Source of the DNA: CAVZMI01 sp050011775
Lineage (GTDB): Bacteria; Bacteroidota; Ignavibacteria; UBA10030; CAVZMI01
NCBI GenBank assembly: GCA_050011775.1
Contig: JBEKIL010000014.1
Span: 69,003 to 133,002 of the forward strand
DNA: 64,000 nt
Reading direction: 5' to 3'
A model generated the notes under the pieces. It saw nothing but the letters and a program-made list of their open reading frames with translations. It had not been told where the DNA came from and ran no database searches. Position 1 is the stretch's first letter. Each line of letters starts with the position of its first letter. A program made the translations under genes and the position numbers. Shown piece after piece: positions 7,961-17,934 of the stretch.

Positions 7961-9466
7961 TTACTTTATCAATCCCCTTAGTTCCGGAGGAAGTGCCTGT
8001 TCCAGATTGACTCCGAGCCCTTTTGCCACCCCAAGTCCGAGATTCACATCGGCACGGAAAAAATGACACAGCTGCCGATTGATAATTTCTTCTCTCTTTT
8101 CCGTACCAATCCCTTTCATAGCACCAACGATATTGTTAATTGTATTTTTTTTATCGTTTTCATTCATCAAGCGGAATAGATTTCCCGGTTGCGTGAAATG
8201 ATCATTCTCACCCTCGACGTTTCGATCATACCACCCGGCCAGAGACGATTCAAGCTGCCATACGGGTTCTTTCGTGCTTTGATCGATTGCAATGTCGTCA
8301 AAACTATTGGGGAAATAATTCGGACTGCTTCCGCTATTTCCATCCACTCTCATCGATCCATCCCGTTGATAATTATTCACTGCATATGGGCATTTATTGA
8401 CAGGAATCTGTTCGTAGTTGGCGCCGAGCCGATAACGGTGAGCATCGGGGTAGGATAACAGTCTGCCCTGTAGCATCTTATCCGGTGAATATCCGATCCC
8501 ATCGACTACATGTGCCGGTGAAAATGCAGATTGTTCCACTTCGGCAAAGTAATTCGCCGGAACTTCATTAAGCTCCATTGTGCCGACTTCAACCAATGGA
8601 TATTCTGAATGCGGCCATACCTTCGTCAAATCAAACGGATTCCAACGAAATTTCTTTGCTTGCTCATCAGTCATGATTTGTATTTTCAACGTCCATTTCG
8701 GAAACTCACGGCGATCGATCGCTTCGACAAGATCGCGCTGTGCCCAATCGGGATCTTTACCTTTCATCTCTGATGCTTCCTTATCGGTAAAATTCTTTAT
8801 TCCCTGCACTGTTTTAAAATGGAATTTTACCCAGAACCGTTCATTTTCTTTATTAATGAACGAGAAGGTGTGACTTCCGTACCCGTTCATATGCCGATAA
8901 CTATACGGCGTTCCCCGGTCGCTCATGAGAATCATTACCTGATGCAGACTTTCCGGATTAAGACTCCAGTAGTCCCACATCATCGTCGGACTTTTACAAT
9001 TCGTGCGAGGATCACGCTTCTGTGTGTGAATGAAATCGTCAAACTTCTTCGGATCTTTGATGAAGAAGACCGGGGTGTTGTTGCCCACCAGGTCCCAGTT
9101 GCCATCCTCGGTATAGAATTTTACGGCAAACCCGCGCGGATCACGCTCTGTATCGGCACTTCCTTTTTCACCGCCGACCGTACTGAAACGAACAAACACG
9201 CGCGTTTTCTTTCCGATGGTATTAAATACTTTTGCACGTGTGTAGCGTGTTATATCACCGGTGACGGTAAATGTTCCGTATGCACCAGTGCCTTTTGCAT
9301 GAACGACACGCTCGGGAATGCGTTCCCGGTTAAAATGAGCCATTTTTTCATGAAAAATATAATCCTGGACCAGTATCGGTCCACGCGGGCCGACCGTCAT
9401 GGAGTTTTCATGCTCGGCATAGGGCCTTCCGGAAGCGGTTGTAAGTTTCTTTCCTTTCTCTTTCAT
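7961..9466 (-). CDS. katA: Monofunctional heme catalase
   Basis: At 501 residues this is a small-subunit catalase (2 H2O2 to 2 H2O + O2, cytoplasm or periplasm). Visible signatures: the active-site segment FNRERIPERVVHAKG with the distal His, the Asn of 'GNNTPVFF', and the proximal heme-ligand segment RLLSYPDAHRYRLGANY with the Tyr ligand. No signal peptide is present. It ends just before a strong terminator and has an AT-rich leader of about 100 bp (9467-9569) separating it from the sensor kinase gene. The gene symbol is by family resemblance. Confidence 0.97.
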   Translation of the reverse strand: MKEKGKKLTTASGRPYAEHENSMTVGPRGPILVQDYIFHEKMAHFNRERIPERVVHAKGTGAYGTFTVTGDITRYTRAKVFNTIGKKTRVFVRFSTVGGEKGSADTERDPRGFAVKFYTEDGNWDLVGNNTPVFFIKDPKKFDDFIHTQKRDPRTNCKSPTMMWDYWSLNPESLHQVMILMSDRGTPYSYRHMNGYGSHTFSFINKENERFWVKFHFKTVQGIKNFTDKEASEMKGKDPDWAQRDLVEAIDRREFPKWTLKIQIMTDEQAKKFRWNPFDLTKVWPHSEYPLVEVGTMELNEVPANYFAEVEQSAFSPAHVVDGIGYSPDKMLQGRLLSYPDAHRYRLGANYEQIPVNKCPYAVNNYQRDGSMRVDGNSGSSPNYFPNSFDDIAIDQSTKEPVWQLESSLAGWYDRNVEGENDHFTQPGNLFRLMNENDKKNTINNIVGAMKGIGTEKREEIINRQLCHFFRADVNLGLGVAKGLGVNLEQALPPELRGLIK

Positions 9467-9569
9467 GACTTTTCCCCTCTTCTTTTTTTAAAGAACTGTA
9501 TAGTTTTCGTTCTTAGTAAAAAAAATAATTATATTAAAATCAAGACTCCATTTGATATTTTGTTTTCTT

Positions 9570-11984
9570 CTAATTAGTATCCAGCGCACTTCGAATCTTT
9601 TTAAGAATACTCTCCAACCTGTACGGTTTTTGGATAAAATCGTAAATGCCCTGCTTGAGAAGTTCGGATTTATAATCCGGATCAATATAACCGCTGACGA
9701 GAATTACTTTTACATCCGGATTTATCATTTTCAATTCTCTGAATTCATCCTCCCCCGTTATTCCCGGCAATCCCATGTCCGTTATAACAAGATTTATTTG
9801 GGTTTGATGATTTATGTACGTATCAACCGCTGCCCTGCCATCCTTTGCCGTCAAGATTGTATAGCCGTAAGATCGGAGCATGAGGCGGACTGTTTCTAAA
9901 AGGGATTCTTCATCTTCGACAAGTAGAATGGTCTCTTTTCCTCCAGTTTCGTATCTCTCATCCGGTTTCAGTAATTCGCGGGATTCGTCTATTGCGACCG
10001 GGACAGGGAAAAAGAGCCGGAAAGCAGTGCCCTGGCCGGGTGTACTCTCCATATCGATAAAACCATCATGCGCCTGCATGATGCCGTACACGACAGACAA
10101 TCCGAGTCCTGTCCCCTTCCCTTTCTCTTTTGTTGTGAAGAACGGGTCGAACACTTTCTGGCGCGTCGTTTCGTCCATTCCCTCTCCGGTATCGGTAACA
10201 CTGATACAAATATAATTGCTGTAGCTTGCGGAAGGAAATTTTTCGGCTACATGCTCCTTTGTAAGCGATTCCGTTTTCACGATAATAACACCGCCGTAGG
10301 GCATTGCATCCCGGGCATTTACACAAAGATTGAGTAACGCCTGATGTATTTGTGAATGGTCGGCAACGATGAAGGGAAGATTTCCCCCCAGCTGTTCCGA
10401 AAAAGTGATAATTTTGGGGAAGGTACGTCTCAACATCGATAGAAGTTCGAGCACCAGGCTGTTGATATCGATCACTTCAAGCACAGCATCGGTTTTGCGG
10501 GCGAATGTGAGTACCTGACGTACCAATGCTGCTCCACGCTGTACTGCCTGACTGATTGCATTAAGACTTTCAATATCATTTCCGTTACTCAATTTTAACC
10601 GACGCATTGACGTTACATAGGCGAGAATAATGCAAAGGATATTGTTGAAATCGTGTGCGATACCGCCGGCAAGAGTGCCTATGCTCTGCAGTTTCTGCGC
10701 CTGGAATAAATCGTTCTGCAGTTTTTTCTGTTCCGTTATATCCTGAAATACTTCCAGCATTGCCTTTTTCCCTTTGTACATCATCCCGACATGACTTATC
10801 TGAAAGATTTTCCCTCCCAGTACTCCCTTGACCTCGAGGATTTTCGGCTTCCCGAATTCGATTCCATACAGGAGAGGACAATTGACACATTGTTTGTTGT
10901 CATCTTTATAAAAAGACCAGCACTGCTGTCCGAGAACGTCTTTATTTATCAAAGACTTCAGAGTTTTATTTATATAGAGTATCTTTCCATTCTCATCGAC
11001 GATGTCCATACCAAACGGTATTGTCTCCATTAAAAGCTGGTTGAACGTGCTGCTTTCGAGTAACGCCTCTTCCGCACGTTTTCGCTTCGTAATGTCCTGA
11101 ATTACAACGACATTGTATTCCTGTCCGTCTGCGGTGGACTGCATGGACGATATTGTCTGGTTGACCCATACGAAGTGACCACGTTTATGCAGAAGGCGTT
11201 TGTACATCGAATAGTCTCGAATTTTTCCTTTAGTCAAAAGCTGCAAGTTTTTTTGTTCGGTTTCGCGATCCTGGGGATGGGTGAGTTCCGACAGCGTGAG
11301 ATTTTGCAGCTCTTCCGCCGAGTAACTGATGATTGTGCAGAATCGCCGGTTAACTTTCAAAAATTTTCCCGTGACAGTCTCAATCTGCGCCACTCCCACT
11401 GCGGCCTGTTCGAATAATGTTCTGAAACGGCTTTCACTTTCCCTGAGAGCTTCCTCTGTCTGTTTGAGCGTAAATAGATGTCCCATCGCCGTGCCATAAA
11501 GGACTAATATTTCCAGATCCTCACTGGTGATGGGATTTTGATGAATAAGATTATCTACGGCATAAATGCCGATAATTTTCTCTCCATTCCACAATCTGGC
11601 GACCGCATGGTTGCCGATGCCGACCTGGTCTAATTTATCGTTGTATAAAACTTCTTTATCGAAAAACAGGACCTGTTCCGGTTCTTCCAATAATTTCTTG
11701 ACGGTGGGAGTAGTTTTGACGGGTCTTCTGAGGTGTTTTTCATCACGCAGGTGACCGTTTTCATCCGTGCCGTAGGCGCCCAGTACTGTTTGCCGATCTT
11801 CAGAGAGGAAGCACAAACCAACACGATCGAAGCCTAGTCGCTCGATGGCCAGTTCGACCGACCGGCGGCACAATTCGTCGAACGATCCGATTTTAGAGAG
11901 TTCATTAATGGCATCCAAAACATGGGTCAGTCGTTCAGAAAAAAATTGCCGGCCTTTTCCATTTTCGCCGATTTCCTTTTCCAT
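9570..11984 (-). CDS. Hybrid sensor histidine kinase (GAF-PAS-PAS-HisKA-HATPase-REC)
   Basis: Domains in order over 804 residues: GAF (about 20-180), PAS 1 (about 185-305, ending VVVIQDITKRKRAEE), PAS 2 (about 310-425, ending MLEVFQDITEQKK), HisKA with the H-box GGIAHDFNNIL (about 440), HATPase with N-box NLCVNARDAMPYGG and G-boxes DTGEGMD and GKGTGLGLS, then a receiver domain (about 685-800) with acidic pair VEDEE, phospho-acceptor Asp in VITDMGLPG and Lys in IQKPYR. No transmembrane helix is seen, so it is a cytoplasmic sensor. PAS 2 carries a Cys cluster (QCW ... QCVNCP), which might bind a metal or sense redox. The neighbouring catalase makes an oxidative signal tempting but unproved. No separate response regulator is adjacent. 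Confidence 0.93.
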   Translation of the reverse strand: MEKEIGENGKGRQFFSERLTHVLDAINELSKIGSFDELCRRSVELAIERLGFDRVGLCFLSEDRQTVLGAYGTDENGHLRDEKHLRRPVKTTPTVKKLLEEPEQVLFFDKEVLYNDKLDQVGIGNHAVARLWNGEKIIGIYAVDNLIHQNPITSEDLEILVLYGTAMGHLFTLKQTEEALRESESRFRTLFEQAAVGVAQIETVTGKFLKVNRRFCTIISYSAEELQNLTLSELTHPQDRETEQKNLQLLTKGKIRDYSMYKRLLHKRGHFVWVNQTISSMQSTADGQEYNVVVIQDITKRKRAEEALLESSTFNQLLMETIPFGMDIVDENGKILYINKTLKSLINKDVLGQQCWSFYKDDNKQCVNCPLLYGIEFGKPKILEVKGVLGGKIFQISHVGMMYKGKKAMLEVFQDITEQKKLQNDLFQAQKLQSIGTLAGGIAHDFNNILCIILAYVTSMRRLKLSNGNDIESLNAISQAVQRGAALVRQVLTFARKTDAVLEVIDINSLVLELLSMLRRTFPKIITFSEQLGGNLPFIVADHSQIHQALLNLCVNARDAMPYGGVIIVKTESLTKEHVAEKFPSASYSNYICISVTDTGEGMDETTRQKVFDPFFTTKEKGKGTGLGLSVVYGIMQAHDGFIDMESTPGQGTAFRLFFPVPVAIDESRELLKPDERYETGGKETILLVEDEESLLETVRLMLRSYGYTILTAKDGRAAVDTYINHQTQINLVITDMGLPGITGEDEFRELKMINPDVKVILVSGYIDPDYKSELLKQGIYDFIQKPYRLESILKKIRSALDTN

Positions 11985-12224
11985 ATTTTTCCCTGTTCCG
12001 CTTTTCCTTCCGGTCCAATCCTGATCACCTTTTCGTTGTTCCTTGAGTAAATTCCCTGCTGTTTTTAAAAATAAACGAGATATAGATGAAAAGCAAGCGC
12101 ACGAATTTCGACGGGTAGCAAAGGCGATTTCATAAGGGAAAAATCAGTTGGTCATGCGGTCATTATTAGCTATTGCCACCTCACCCGCGGGTTTCAACCC
12201 ATCACACTACTACGCCCTCGGCTC

Positions 12225-12680
12225 CACCTAGGTTTGTACCAAATGGCAACGGGGTTATATAGCCGGAGATCTAAGAACAAATTGCCCTCGCAGGATGCCC
12301 CGTAGGTCTACGACCTGTAAGGGGCAGCCTATTTATAACATTATAAACTGCAATCAAAACTCGTAGCACCGTAGGTGCGACCTATTTAATCGATGTTTTA
12401 TTCATTTAATCTGTTTTGTGATAGGCCGCTCCTAACGGAGCTTGAATATTCTTCTTCTGTATGATTTTCTACAAATAGGCCGTCCCTCTGGGACTAAGGA
12501 GAGTTCTGTAAATATTTGTGCCAAATAGCAACGGGGTCATATAACCGGAGATCTAAATACAAAAACAGTCCTAAAAAAACAAATCGCCCTCGTAGGATGC
12601 CCCGTAGGGGCAGCCTATTTGTAGCATTATAAACTGCAATCAAACTTGTAGCACCGTAGGTGCGACCTATTTTATCTTTT
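12225..12680. repeat. Palindrome-rich dispersed repeat, family A, copy 1 (about 1.5 units)
   Basis: The about 800-bp gene-free stretch before the decarboxylase consists mainly of this repeat. Its unit of about 300 bp contains four small hairpins: GCACCGTAGGTGC, CGCTCCTAACGGAGC, GTCCCTCTGGGAC and GCCCCGTAGGGGC. The unit starts again at about 12520, giving a partial tandem copy. A second copy of the whole family lies at 44.86-45.40 kb. Just upstream, 12170-12215 carries a different motif (GCGGGTTTCAACCCATCACAC) that recurs at about 60600 beside a transposase. 11985-12165 shows nothing clear. Confidence 0.85.
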
Positions 12681-12781
12681 CAAAAATTGAATCGCTCTAA
12701 TAGCTTCAACCCTATTTTGGTATGCTTCCTTAATTGTCTCTATCGTCGTGATTTACTATATTATTGTTTTAAGGAATGTTT

Positions 12782-14131
12782 ATGGCCGACAAGCAATTCT
12801 GGTGGTTTTTCAAGGGTTTCGATGTCAGAAACAACAAGGTCTGGTCCCGCTCGTTTAACGATTACGATTTAGATGAGCTGGCAAAGTCCAATCCCACCCC
12901 ATTATATTTTACGAATGGAAAAAGGATTGAAGATAAGGCCAGACTTATCCGGGATGCATTTGCAAAATATTATAATGGTGTTGTCGATATCAATTATGCC
13001 GTCAAGGCAAATTATTGTCCTCAGATTCTCGATCTTATTGCACTACTCGATCTGGGTGCGGATGTTGTCTCTCCTAATGAAGCCGTTCTTGCAGAGCAGC
13101 GTGGAATCCCCCGGCAAAAAATCATGTTTACAGGCACCTCCGTTTCAAAAGACGATCTTGAAAAGCTTGTCAAATCCGGCAATTATAAAATCAACATCGA
13201 TTCCAATTCTCAGCTTAAAAAACTTGGTGAGCACAGGGATGAATGGAAAATCCATGGATTGCATCTTTCGATCAGGTTGAATCCTAATGTCGGTGCCGGC
13301 CATAATCCGGATGTCATCACTGCCGGTTTAAAAAATGAGGGTGGTGTTCCTATAAAGTTCGGTATCGAGCAGGATAAGATTATCAATACGTTTTTGAGTG
13401 CCCGCGAGTATGGTTTTAATCCTGATACCCTGCACATCCATATCGGTTCCGGCTGGCTCGGTAATGACGTCGATAGTTTCAGTATCGCTTTGCAGAATAC
13501 TCTCGATGTTATGAATGAATTACAGGAGCATGGTTTTAAAAACCTGAATCTCGATGTTGGCGGAGGCCCCGGCATCAGGTATAGAAAATCTCAAAAGTCT
13601 TTTCCTTTCAATACGTATGCCAGAATAATCGGTGAAGAGATAGAAAAAAAGGGCGTCGGGATAAATAAATTAATCATCGAGCCCGGCAGAAGCCTTGTCG
13701 GCGATTCGACAATCCTTTTAACAAAGGTGAATACGGTTGAAGAGAAGAGCGGCATCCTCCATGCATATACCGATGCCAGCATGGGAACATTGATCCGGCC
13801 GAAACTCTACCATGCGTATCATGAGATAATCAATGTTTCGAATCCAAACGGACTTCTCATGGTTTATTCCGTCGATGGCAATGTATGCGAAACCGGCGAT
13901 ACCTTTACTCAGAATCATCCCAGGAAAATTCCTACGATAAGCGAGGGGGATGTTCTAGGTATTCTCGATACCGGCGCCTATGGCGATGTGATGTCCTCTC
14001 CTTATTGTCTGAGAGGCAGGGCTAATGTTATGTTGGAGCACAAGGGCAGACTTATACAGTGTTCAAGAGGTTTTGAAGACTTGAATCAGATATTGCATAG
14101 ATTCAACGTTGAGACAAAATTGGAAAGGTAG
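12782..14131 (+). CDS. lysA: PLP-dependent decarboxylase, diaminopimelate decarboxylase (LysA) type
   Basis: Group IV (alanine-racemase-fold) decarboxylase. Visible: PLP lysine in NYAVKANYC, HIHIGSG phosphate region, LDVGGGPG glycine loop, EPGRSLVGDS, the C-terminal-domain Cys of GNVCETGD and the Tyr segment GAYGDVMSSPYCLRGRA. It most likely makes L-lysine from meso-diaminopimelate, the last step of lysine synthesis, supported by a meso-diaminopimelate dehydrogenase 350 bp downstream. Related enzymes act on carboxynorspermidine or ornithine, so LysA is probable rather than certain. The start at ATG 12782 is preferred over 12776 because AAGGA ends 6 bp upstream of it and would touch the earlier one. 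Confidence 0.82.
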   Translation: MADKQFWWFFKGFDVRNNKVWSRSFNDYDLDELAKSNPTPLYFTNGKRIEDKARLIRDAFAKYYNGVVDINYAVKANYCPQILDLIALLDLGADVVSPNEAVLAEQRGIPRQKIMFTGTSVSKDDLEKLVKSGNYKINIDSNSQLKKLGEHRDEWKIHGLHLSIRLNPNVGAGHNPDVITAGLKNEGGVPIKFGIEQDKIINTFLSAREYGFNPDTLHIHIGSGWLGNDVDSFSIALQNTLDVMNELQEHGFKNLNLDVGGGPGIRYRKSQKSFPFNTYARIIGEEIEKKGVGINKLIIEPGRSLVGDSTILLTKVNTVEEKSGILHAYTDASMGTLIRPKLYHAYHEIINVSNPNGLLMVYSVDGNVCETGDTFTQNHPRKIPTISEGDVLGILDTGAYGDVMSSPYCLRGRANVMLEHKGRLIQCSRGFEDLNQILHRFNVETKLER

Positions 14132-14151
14132 GGAGTAATTGGTGTCAATTT

Positions 14152-14366
14152 CTTTTTTCAATGGCTGACGAGGGTAACACAGAGGACACAAAGTACTATG
14201 AAAATGGCTATTCGTGAGGACCCGAAGAAGAATTTATACTCTGTGACCTCAAAAAAGGCTTTCCTTAATGTTCTCTGGATACTCTGTGGCAGTGACCCTA
14301 CAATTATTCATCTAAAAAATGGGTCACAGCACCATAAATCGTCTTTCATCACAGCGGTGTTATATT
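14152..14366 (+). repeat. Dispersed structured repeat, family B, copy 1
   Basis: An about 215-bp unit that starts with TTTTTCAATGGCTG and ends with CACAGCGGTGTTAT, lying between lysA and ddh. It contains two self-complementary pairs: GGTAACACAGAG-like with CTCTGTGACC, and GTGACCC with GGGTCAC about 22 nt later. At least ten further copies or fragments lie at 36.2-36.7, 38.0-38.2, 42.1, 45.6-46.0 and 49.5-50.4 kb, all in the same orientation. Confidence 0.9.
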
Positions 14367-14479
14367 TTGTCATCAAGGATTTATCTACTATTAGAAAAGG
14401 CAATGACTGATCAAGATAGCCGCATTTAACAATTCAGATTCAATATTGAAACAACATTAGAAAGTCAGGCAGGCAATTA

Positions 14480-15472
14480 ATGGATCAAAAAATTAAGGTC
14501 GGAATTGTCGGTTACGGTAATGTGGGTAAAGGAGTCGAGATGGCTGTCGCGCAAAATTCTGACATGAGTATGGATGTTATTCTTACCAGAAGAAATCCCG
14601 ATACAATAATTCCTCATTCTCCATCAACAAAAGTTTTTCATGTTAATAAGGCAAAAGATCTTCTCGGTTCCCTGGATGTGGTTGTTTTATGCGGCGGTTC
14701 TGCTACCGACCTTTCAGAGCAAGGTCCGCATTTTGCGCAATACTTCAATATTGTAGACAGTTACGACACACATGCAAAGATTCCCGAATATTTTGATGCC
14801 ATTAATAACGCTGCACGTCGCGGTAATACTATTGCCATTATCTCTACCGGATGGGATCCCGGATTATTTTCTATGTTGAGGGTTATCCAGAATTCCTGTT
14901 TGCCCGATGGTACGGCATATACCTTCTGGGGGCCGGGCATTAGCCAGGGACATTCCGATGCAATCAGGCGGGTAAAAGGCGTCAAGGATGGAAGGCAATA
15001 CACACTTCCTATTGATAACGCTATTAACACCGTAAGGGCCGGTCTTAATTATGTTCTTTCCGCAAGAGAGAAGCACACACGGCTGTGCTATATTGTTTTA
15101 GAGAATGATACCGATGAGGAAAGGCGCAGAGTCGAGTCCGAGATTAAGAATATGCCGAACTATTTTGCCGACTACGACACAACTGTAAAATTTATTTCTC
15201 AGGAGGAATTGAGAGCCAGGCATTCGAAGATGCCCCACGGCGGTTTTGTTCTCACAACCGGGGAATCCGGTTCCGGCAGCAAGCATCTAATGGAGTTCTC
15301 GTTAAAGCTTGATAGCAATCCTGAATTCACGGGAAACGTATTGGCTGCATACGCCAGAGCCGCCTACAGGCTGAGAAAAGAAGGCGTGGTTGGCGCGCAG
15401 ACGGTGTTTGATATAGCTCCTAAATATCTCTCCATAAAATCAAACGAGGAACTAAGGAAGTCGATGCTATAA
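14480..15472 (+). CDS. ddh: meso-Diaminopimelate D-dehydrogenase
   Basis: The 330-residue protein begins with a Rossmann NAD(P)-binding loop (VGIVGYGNVGKG) and has the family signature CGGSATDLSEQGP, followed by FNIVDSYDTHAKIPEYF. It catalyses the NADP-dependent interconversion of tetrahydrodipicolinate and meso-diaminopimelate in one step (EC 1.4.1.16), feeding peptidoglycan and lysine. Together with the upstream LysA-like gene it gives a two-step lysine branch. The two genes are separated by a family-B repeat, so whether they share a transcript is uncertain. Confidence 0.93.
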   Translation: MDQKIKVGIVGYGNVGKGVEMAVAQNSDMSMDVILTRRNPDTIIPHSPSTKVFHVNKAKDLLGSLDVVVLCGGSATDLSEQGPHFAQYFNIVDSYDTHAKIPEYFDAINNAARRGNTIAIISTGWDPGLFSMLRVIQNSCLPDGTAYTFWGPGISQGHSDAIRRVKGVKDGRQYTLPIDNAINTVRAGLNYVLSAREKHTRLCYIVLENDTDEERRRVESEIKNMPNYFADYDTTVKFISQEELRARHSKMPHGGFVLTTGESGSGSKHLMEFSLKLDSNPEFTGNVLAAYARAAYRLRKEGVVGAQTVFDIAPKYLSIKSNEELRKSML

Positions 15473-15477
15473 TTCAG

Positions 15478-15880
15478 TATTATTCCATTTTCACCCATTT
15501 TATGTTACAACTTGAGTCTCTCTGTAATGTCACAGCATAATTTAGGTAAAAAGTTCATATCCCCATTGTTTCTTATTTTTTCCTCCTTTATATATAAATT
15601 GCAGAAATTTAGAACCCCAAAAAGTAATAATTTTTATGGTTTTTTCGCTTTTTTAACCCTTCTCAGTTGCCAGATACTGCTAATTTAGTTATATCGAAAC
15701 CATTACAACGGTGCTTGTCAAGTATGAAGATCACAGGCTATAAAACGATAAAGTAATATACCTTTTTATACTGTATTTGAGTTTCTGGGTAATGTTTTAG
15801 CATAATTATAATAAAAAGTACATTTTCCCCTTGCTTCTATTTTTCTGCACCTATATTTGAAGTGCAGAAATGTTGTGAAA
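15478..15880. repeat. Gene-free stretch with two diverged direct copies of an about 130-bp repeat
   Basis: Copy 1 (about 15478-15620) and copy 2 (about 15755-15880) share an ordered set of matches: TTGAGT, GTAATGT, AGCATAAT, AAAAAGT, CCCC, TTCT, TTTTTC and GCAGAAAT. Copy 2 ends next to the AbiEii stop codon. A weaker third relative may lie at about 18635-18725 beyond the AbiE genes. The function is unknown. Confidence 0.55.
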
Positions 15881-15888
15881 ACAGGATT

Positions 15889-17094
15889 CTATTTTGTCGT
15901 TTGTCCCGGAGGCACATTTGTCAGAATTTGATTCTTAACTTCCTTCAAGTTTGAAGGCCTGAGCACTTCCCAGAATAGTCTCTCCGGACTCGAATTCCTC
16001 AATCTTCTTGCAATTTCAATCTGTCCCGCTGACTTCAACATCTCTACGAATACTGATGATAATTCTTTACGAATGACCCCTCTTTTTTCATTTCCTTCTA
16101 GTGAGAGTAGTTTTTCAATTTGATCTGCTTCTTTTAAAATCTCCAATGCACTCTCAGGATCTTCTATAAATGCTTTTATTAAGAATTGCAGACGTTTCGT
16201 AATAACCCCCCAATTGATCCAATTCCTGAAAGGTCTCGGTTCGTAATTGCTCCTAAAATTATGTACTGCGTCGCGCGCCATGCGTTCGCTTCTAGGTGAA
16301 TCTAAATGAGAATATTTTTCCAAGAGTGCCATTATTTGTTGAAGCGCAACCTCAAACTGAACCTGTTCATTTCTCGCTTTTAATTCCCTTTCAAAAAGGA
16401 CATTCATTGCATGTCTGACAACATCAGTGTCTTTCACATCTACAATCCTACTCAGCAAATCAATGTCGTAAAGCTGTTTCACAATATCGTCTTCTCTTTC
16501 TATTGGGATCCCCACACTCCCTTGCGCAAGAGTAAGTAATTTGTCACCGAGCAGACTTCCCGCAGAAAAACACAAGGGTTTAAACGCGAGTGGAATAATA
16601 AAAGCACTTTCTGTTTCTATTCTAGTCGTTTCAAGATCGAACCGCTCCATCAAATGAAAATCTATTTTAATGTTTAATGGCGTTTTCCTGCTACTAACCG
16701 AAGGTACGGAAACGAAGTACGTAACCATGGGGAGTATTGTCTTTGGCTTTACAGGAGTGTATTTATTGAATTTGAAATAAAGATCGTCGCCACCGAAGGC
16801 CTGGTGAATTGACTTGAAAGAATTTAACAATAGTCCTTCATCGCCAAGATAAACAACATCGATATCCACACTCGTCCTCTGTTGTTGTGGAGGAAAGAAC
16901 AATTGTGCGGCTGTTCCACCTTTCAGGACAATATTCTTTCCAAGATGGTACTGTAATTGCCCATATAGCTCGAGATCCCAGAGGAATGTCTCAACTTTCA
17001 CAGCCTGTGTGAAATTGTATTGTGATTGGCGCTCGGTGATATGTTCGATTTCAAAGTATTTGCGATCATGTATAAGCGCTTCGTATTTGACCAT
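15889..17094 (-). CDS. AbiEii-type nucleotidyltransferase toxin
   Basis: The 401-residue protein carries the nucleotidyltransferase core of AbiEii/type IV toxins: LKGGTAAQLF followed by RTSVDIDVVYLG, the G-G-x-R-x-S-x-D-x-D arrangement that binds metal and nucleotide. In studied members the toxin blocks growth by adding nucleotides to RNA, for example tRNA, and is neutralised by the AbiEi protein. Here the start codon overlaps the stop of the upstream antitoxin gene by one base (TAATG), indicating translational coupling. A role in aborting phage infection is inferred from the family. Confidence 0.88.
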   Translation of the reverse strand: MVKYEALIHDRKYFEIEHITERQSQYNFTQAVKVETFLWDLELYGQLQYHLGKNIVLKGGTAAQLFFPPQQQRTSVDIDVVYLGDEGLLLNSFKSIHQAFGGDDLYFKFNKYTPVKPKTILPMVTYFVSVPSVSSRKTPLNIKIDFHLMERFDLETTRIETESAFIIPLAFKPLCFSAGSLLGDKLLTLAQGSVGIPIEREDDIVKQLYDIDLLSRIVDVKDTDVVRHAMNVLFERELKARNEQVQFEVALQQIMALLEKYSHLDSPRSERMARDAVHNFRSNYEPRPFRNWINWGVITKRLQFLIKAFIEDPESALEILKEADQIEKLLSLEGNEKRGVIRKELSSVFVEMLKSAGQIEIARRLRNSSPERLFWEVLRPSNLKEVKNQILTNVPPGQTTK

Positions 17095-17876
17095 TAACCT
17101 ATCACCTCCAAAATTCGTATAAAGTTCTGTGAAGGTTTATCTGATTCAGACAATTCGCTTCGTTTCTTGAAATCAACTATTTCCTGAATTTCATCTCTGA
17201 TCGATCGCTCGTGCGCATATCTCAGCATCTGTGAAACGTTAAGGGAGAGTGAAGTTTTCATGTTCAGAAAAATGTAAGCTACTTCTTGTACTGGGAATGG
17301 AATCAAATTCCGTGTGGCTTCGACATATAGATCAACAAATGCCCTCTCAAGGGTCGCTAATGAATTGTTCGAGGCAAGTTGAGTTGATTTTTCTCTTAAG
17401 ATGATTAGTTCTTTAGGATCCGGAACAATCTCAAGTATTTTTTCAATTTCTTGCCGGGTCGGTTCCAATATGGGAATAAATTCGGATTCTTTCACCAACG
17501 ATTGCGCCCACACTCCGGCACCGGTCGCGGTGTAAATCAAATGCATTACTCTCGCAGGCTGATGTTGGACAAATGGAAACAGAATGTCCATCCCTGTTAA
17601 AATAAACGAGATACCCTCATTTCTCAGTTTGTCGAACACTCTTGAGATTTCATAACTCAGATGTGGAACCCTGAAAGAGAGACTTTTTTCATCGAATGTA
17701 TATATTCCTCTTCCAAGCCTGACTATATGTCCGGATCTTGATAGATTGCTTAGAATCCATAAAACTGTCGACCTCCTTAACCCAAGCGCGTCACAGACAT
17801 CATCAACTGAAAAATGATCCTTGTGGGATAAGGCAGTTTTTAGTTTTTCGATTTTCTTTTCAGCGTATTTATTCAT
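17094..17876 (-). CDS. AbiEi-type antitoxin / transcriptional repressor
   Basis: 260 residues with an N-terminal winged-helix region (FSVDDVCDALGLRRSTVLWILSNLSRSGHIVRLGRGIYTF), the layout of AbiEi antitoxins, which both repress their own operon and counter the AbiEii toxin. The C-terminal part is the antitoxin domain by position. The gene is first in the two-gene operon, and an 8-bp inverted repeat lies 31 bp upstream of its start, the likely autoregulatory site. Confidence 0.85.
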   Translation of the reverse strand: MNKYAEKKIEKLKTALSHKDHFSVDDVCDALGLRRSTVLWILSNLSRSGHIVRLGRGIYTFDEKSLSFRVPHLSYEISRVFDKLRNEGISFILTGMDILFPFVQHQPARVMHLIYTATGAGVWAQSLVKESEFIPILEPTRQEIEKILEIVPDPKELIILREKSTQLASNNSLATLERAFVDLYVEATRNLIPFPVQEVAYIFLNMKTSLSLNVSQMLRYAHERSIRDEIQEIVDFKKRSELSESDKPSQNFIRILEVIG

Positions 17877-17907
17877 GAATTAGTCACCTATTTTGACAAT
17901 CTCAACT

Positions 17908-17934
17908 TTGTGGTACAATCAATATATACCACAA
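17908..17934. promoter_or_regulatory. Inverted-repeat operator upstream of the AbiE operon
   Basis: Perfect 8-bp arms TTGTGGTA and TACCACAA separated by 11 nt, placed 31 bp before the antitoxin start. AbiEi-type repressors are known to bind inverted repeats in their own promoters, so this is a good candidate operator. Confidence 0.65.

Noticed and set aside
8819..9577. 252-codon plus-strand frame across katA
   Set aside because: It lies antisense to the catalase, whose motifs are all intact on the minus strand; the frame has no recognisable domain and is a shadow.
12225..12781. Lysine riboswitch upstream of the decarboxylase
   Set aside because: No lysine-riboswitch core was seen; the leader is explained by family-A hairpins that also occur away from lysine genes.
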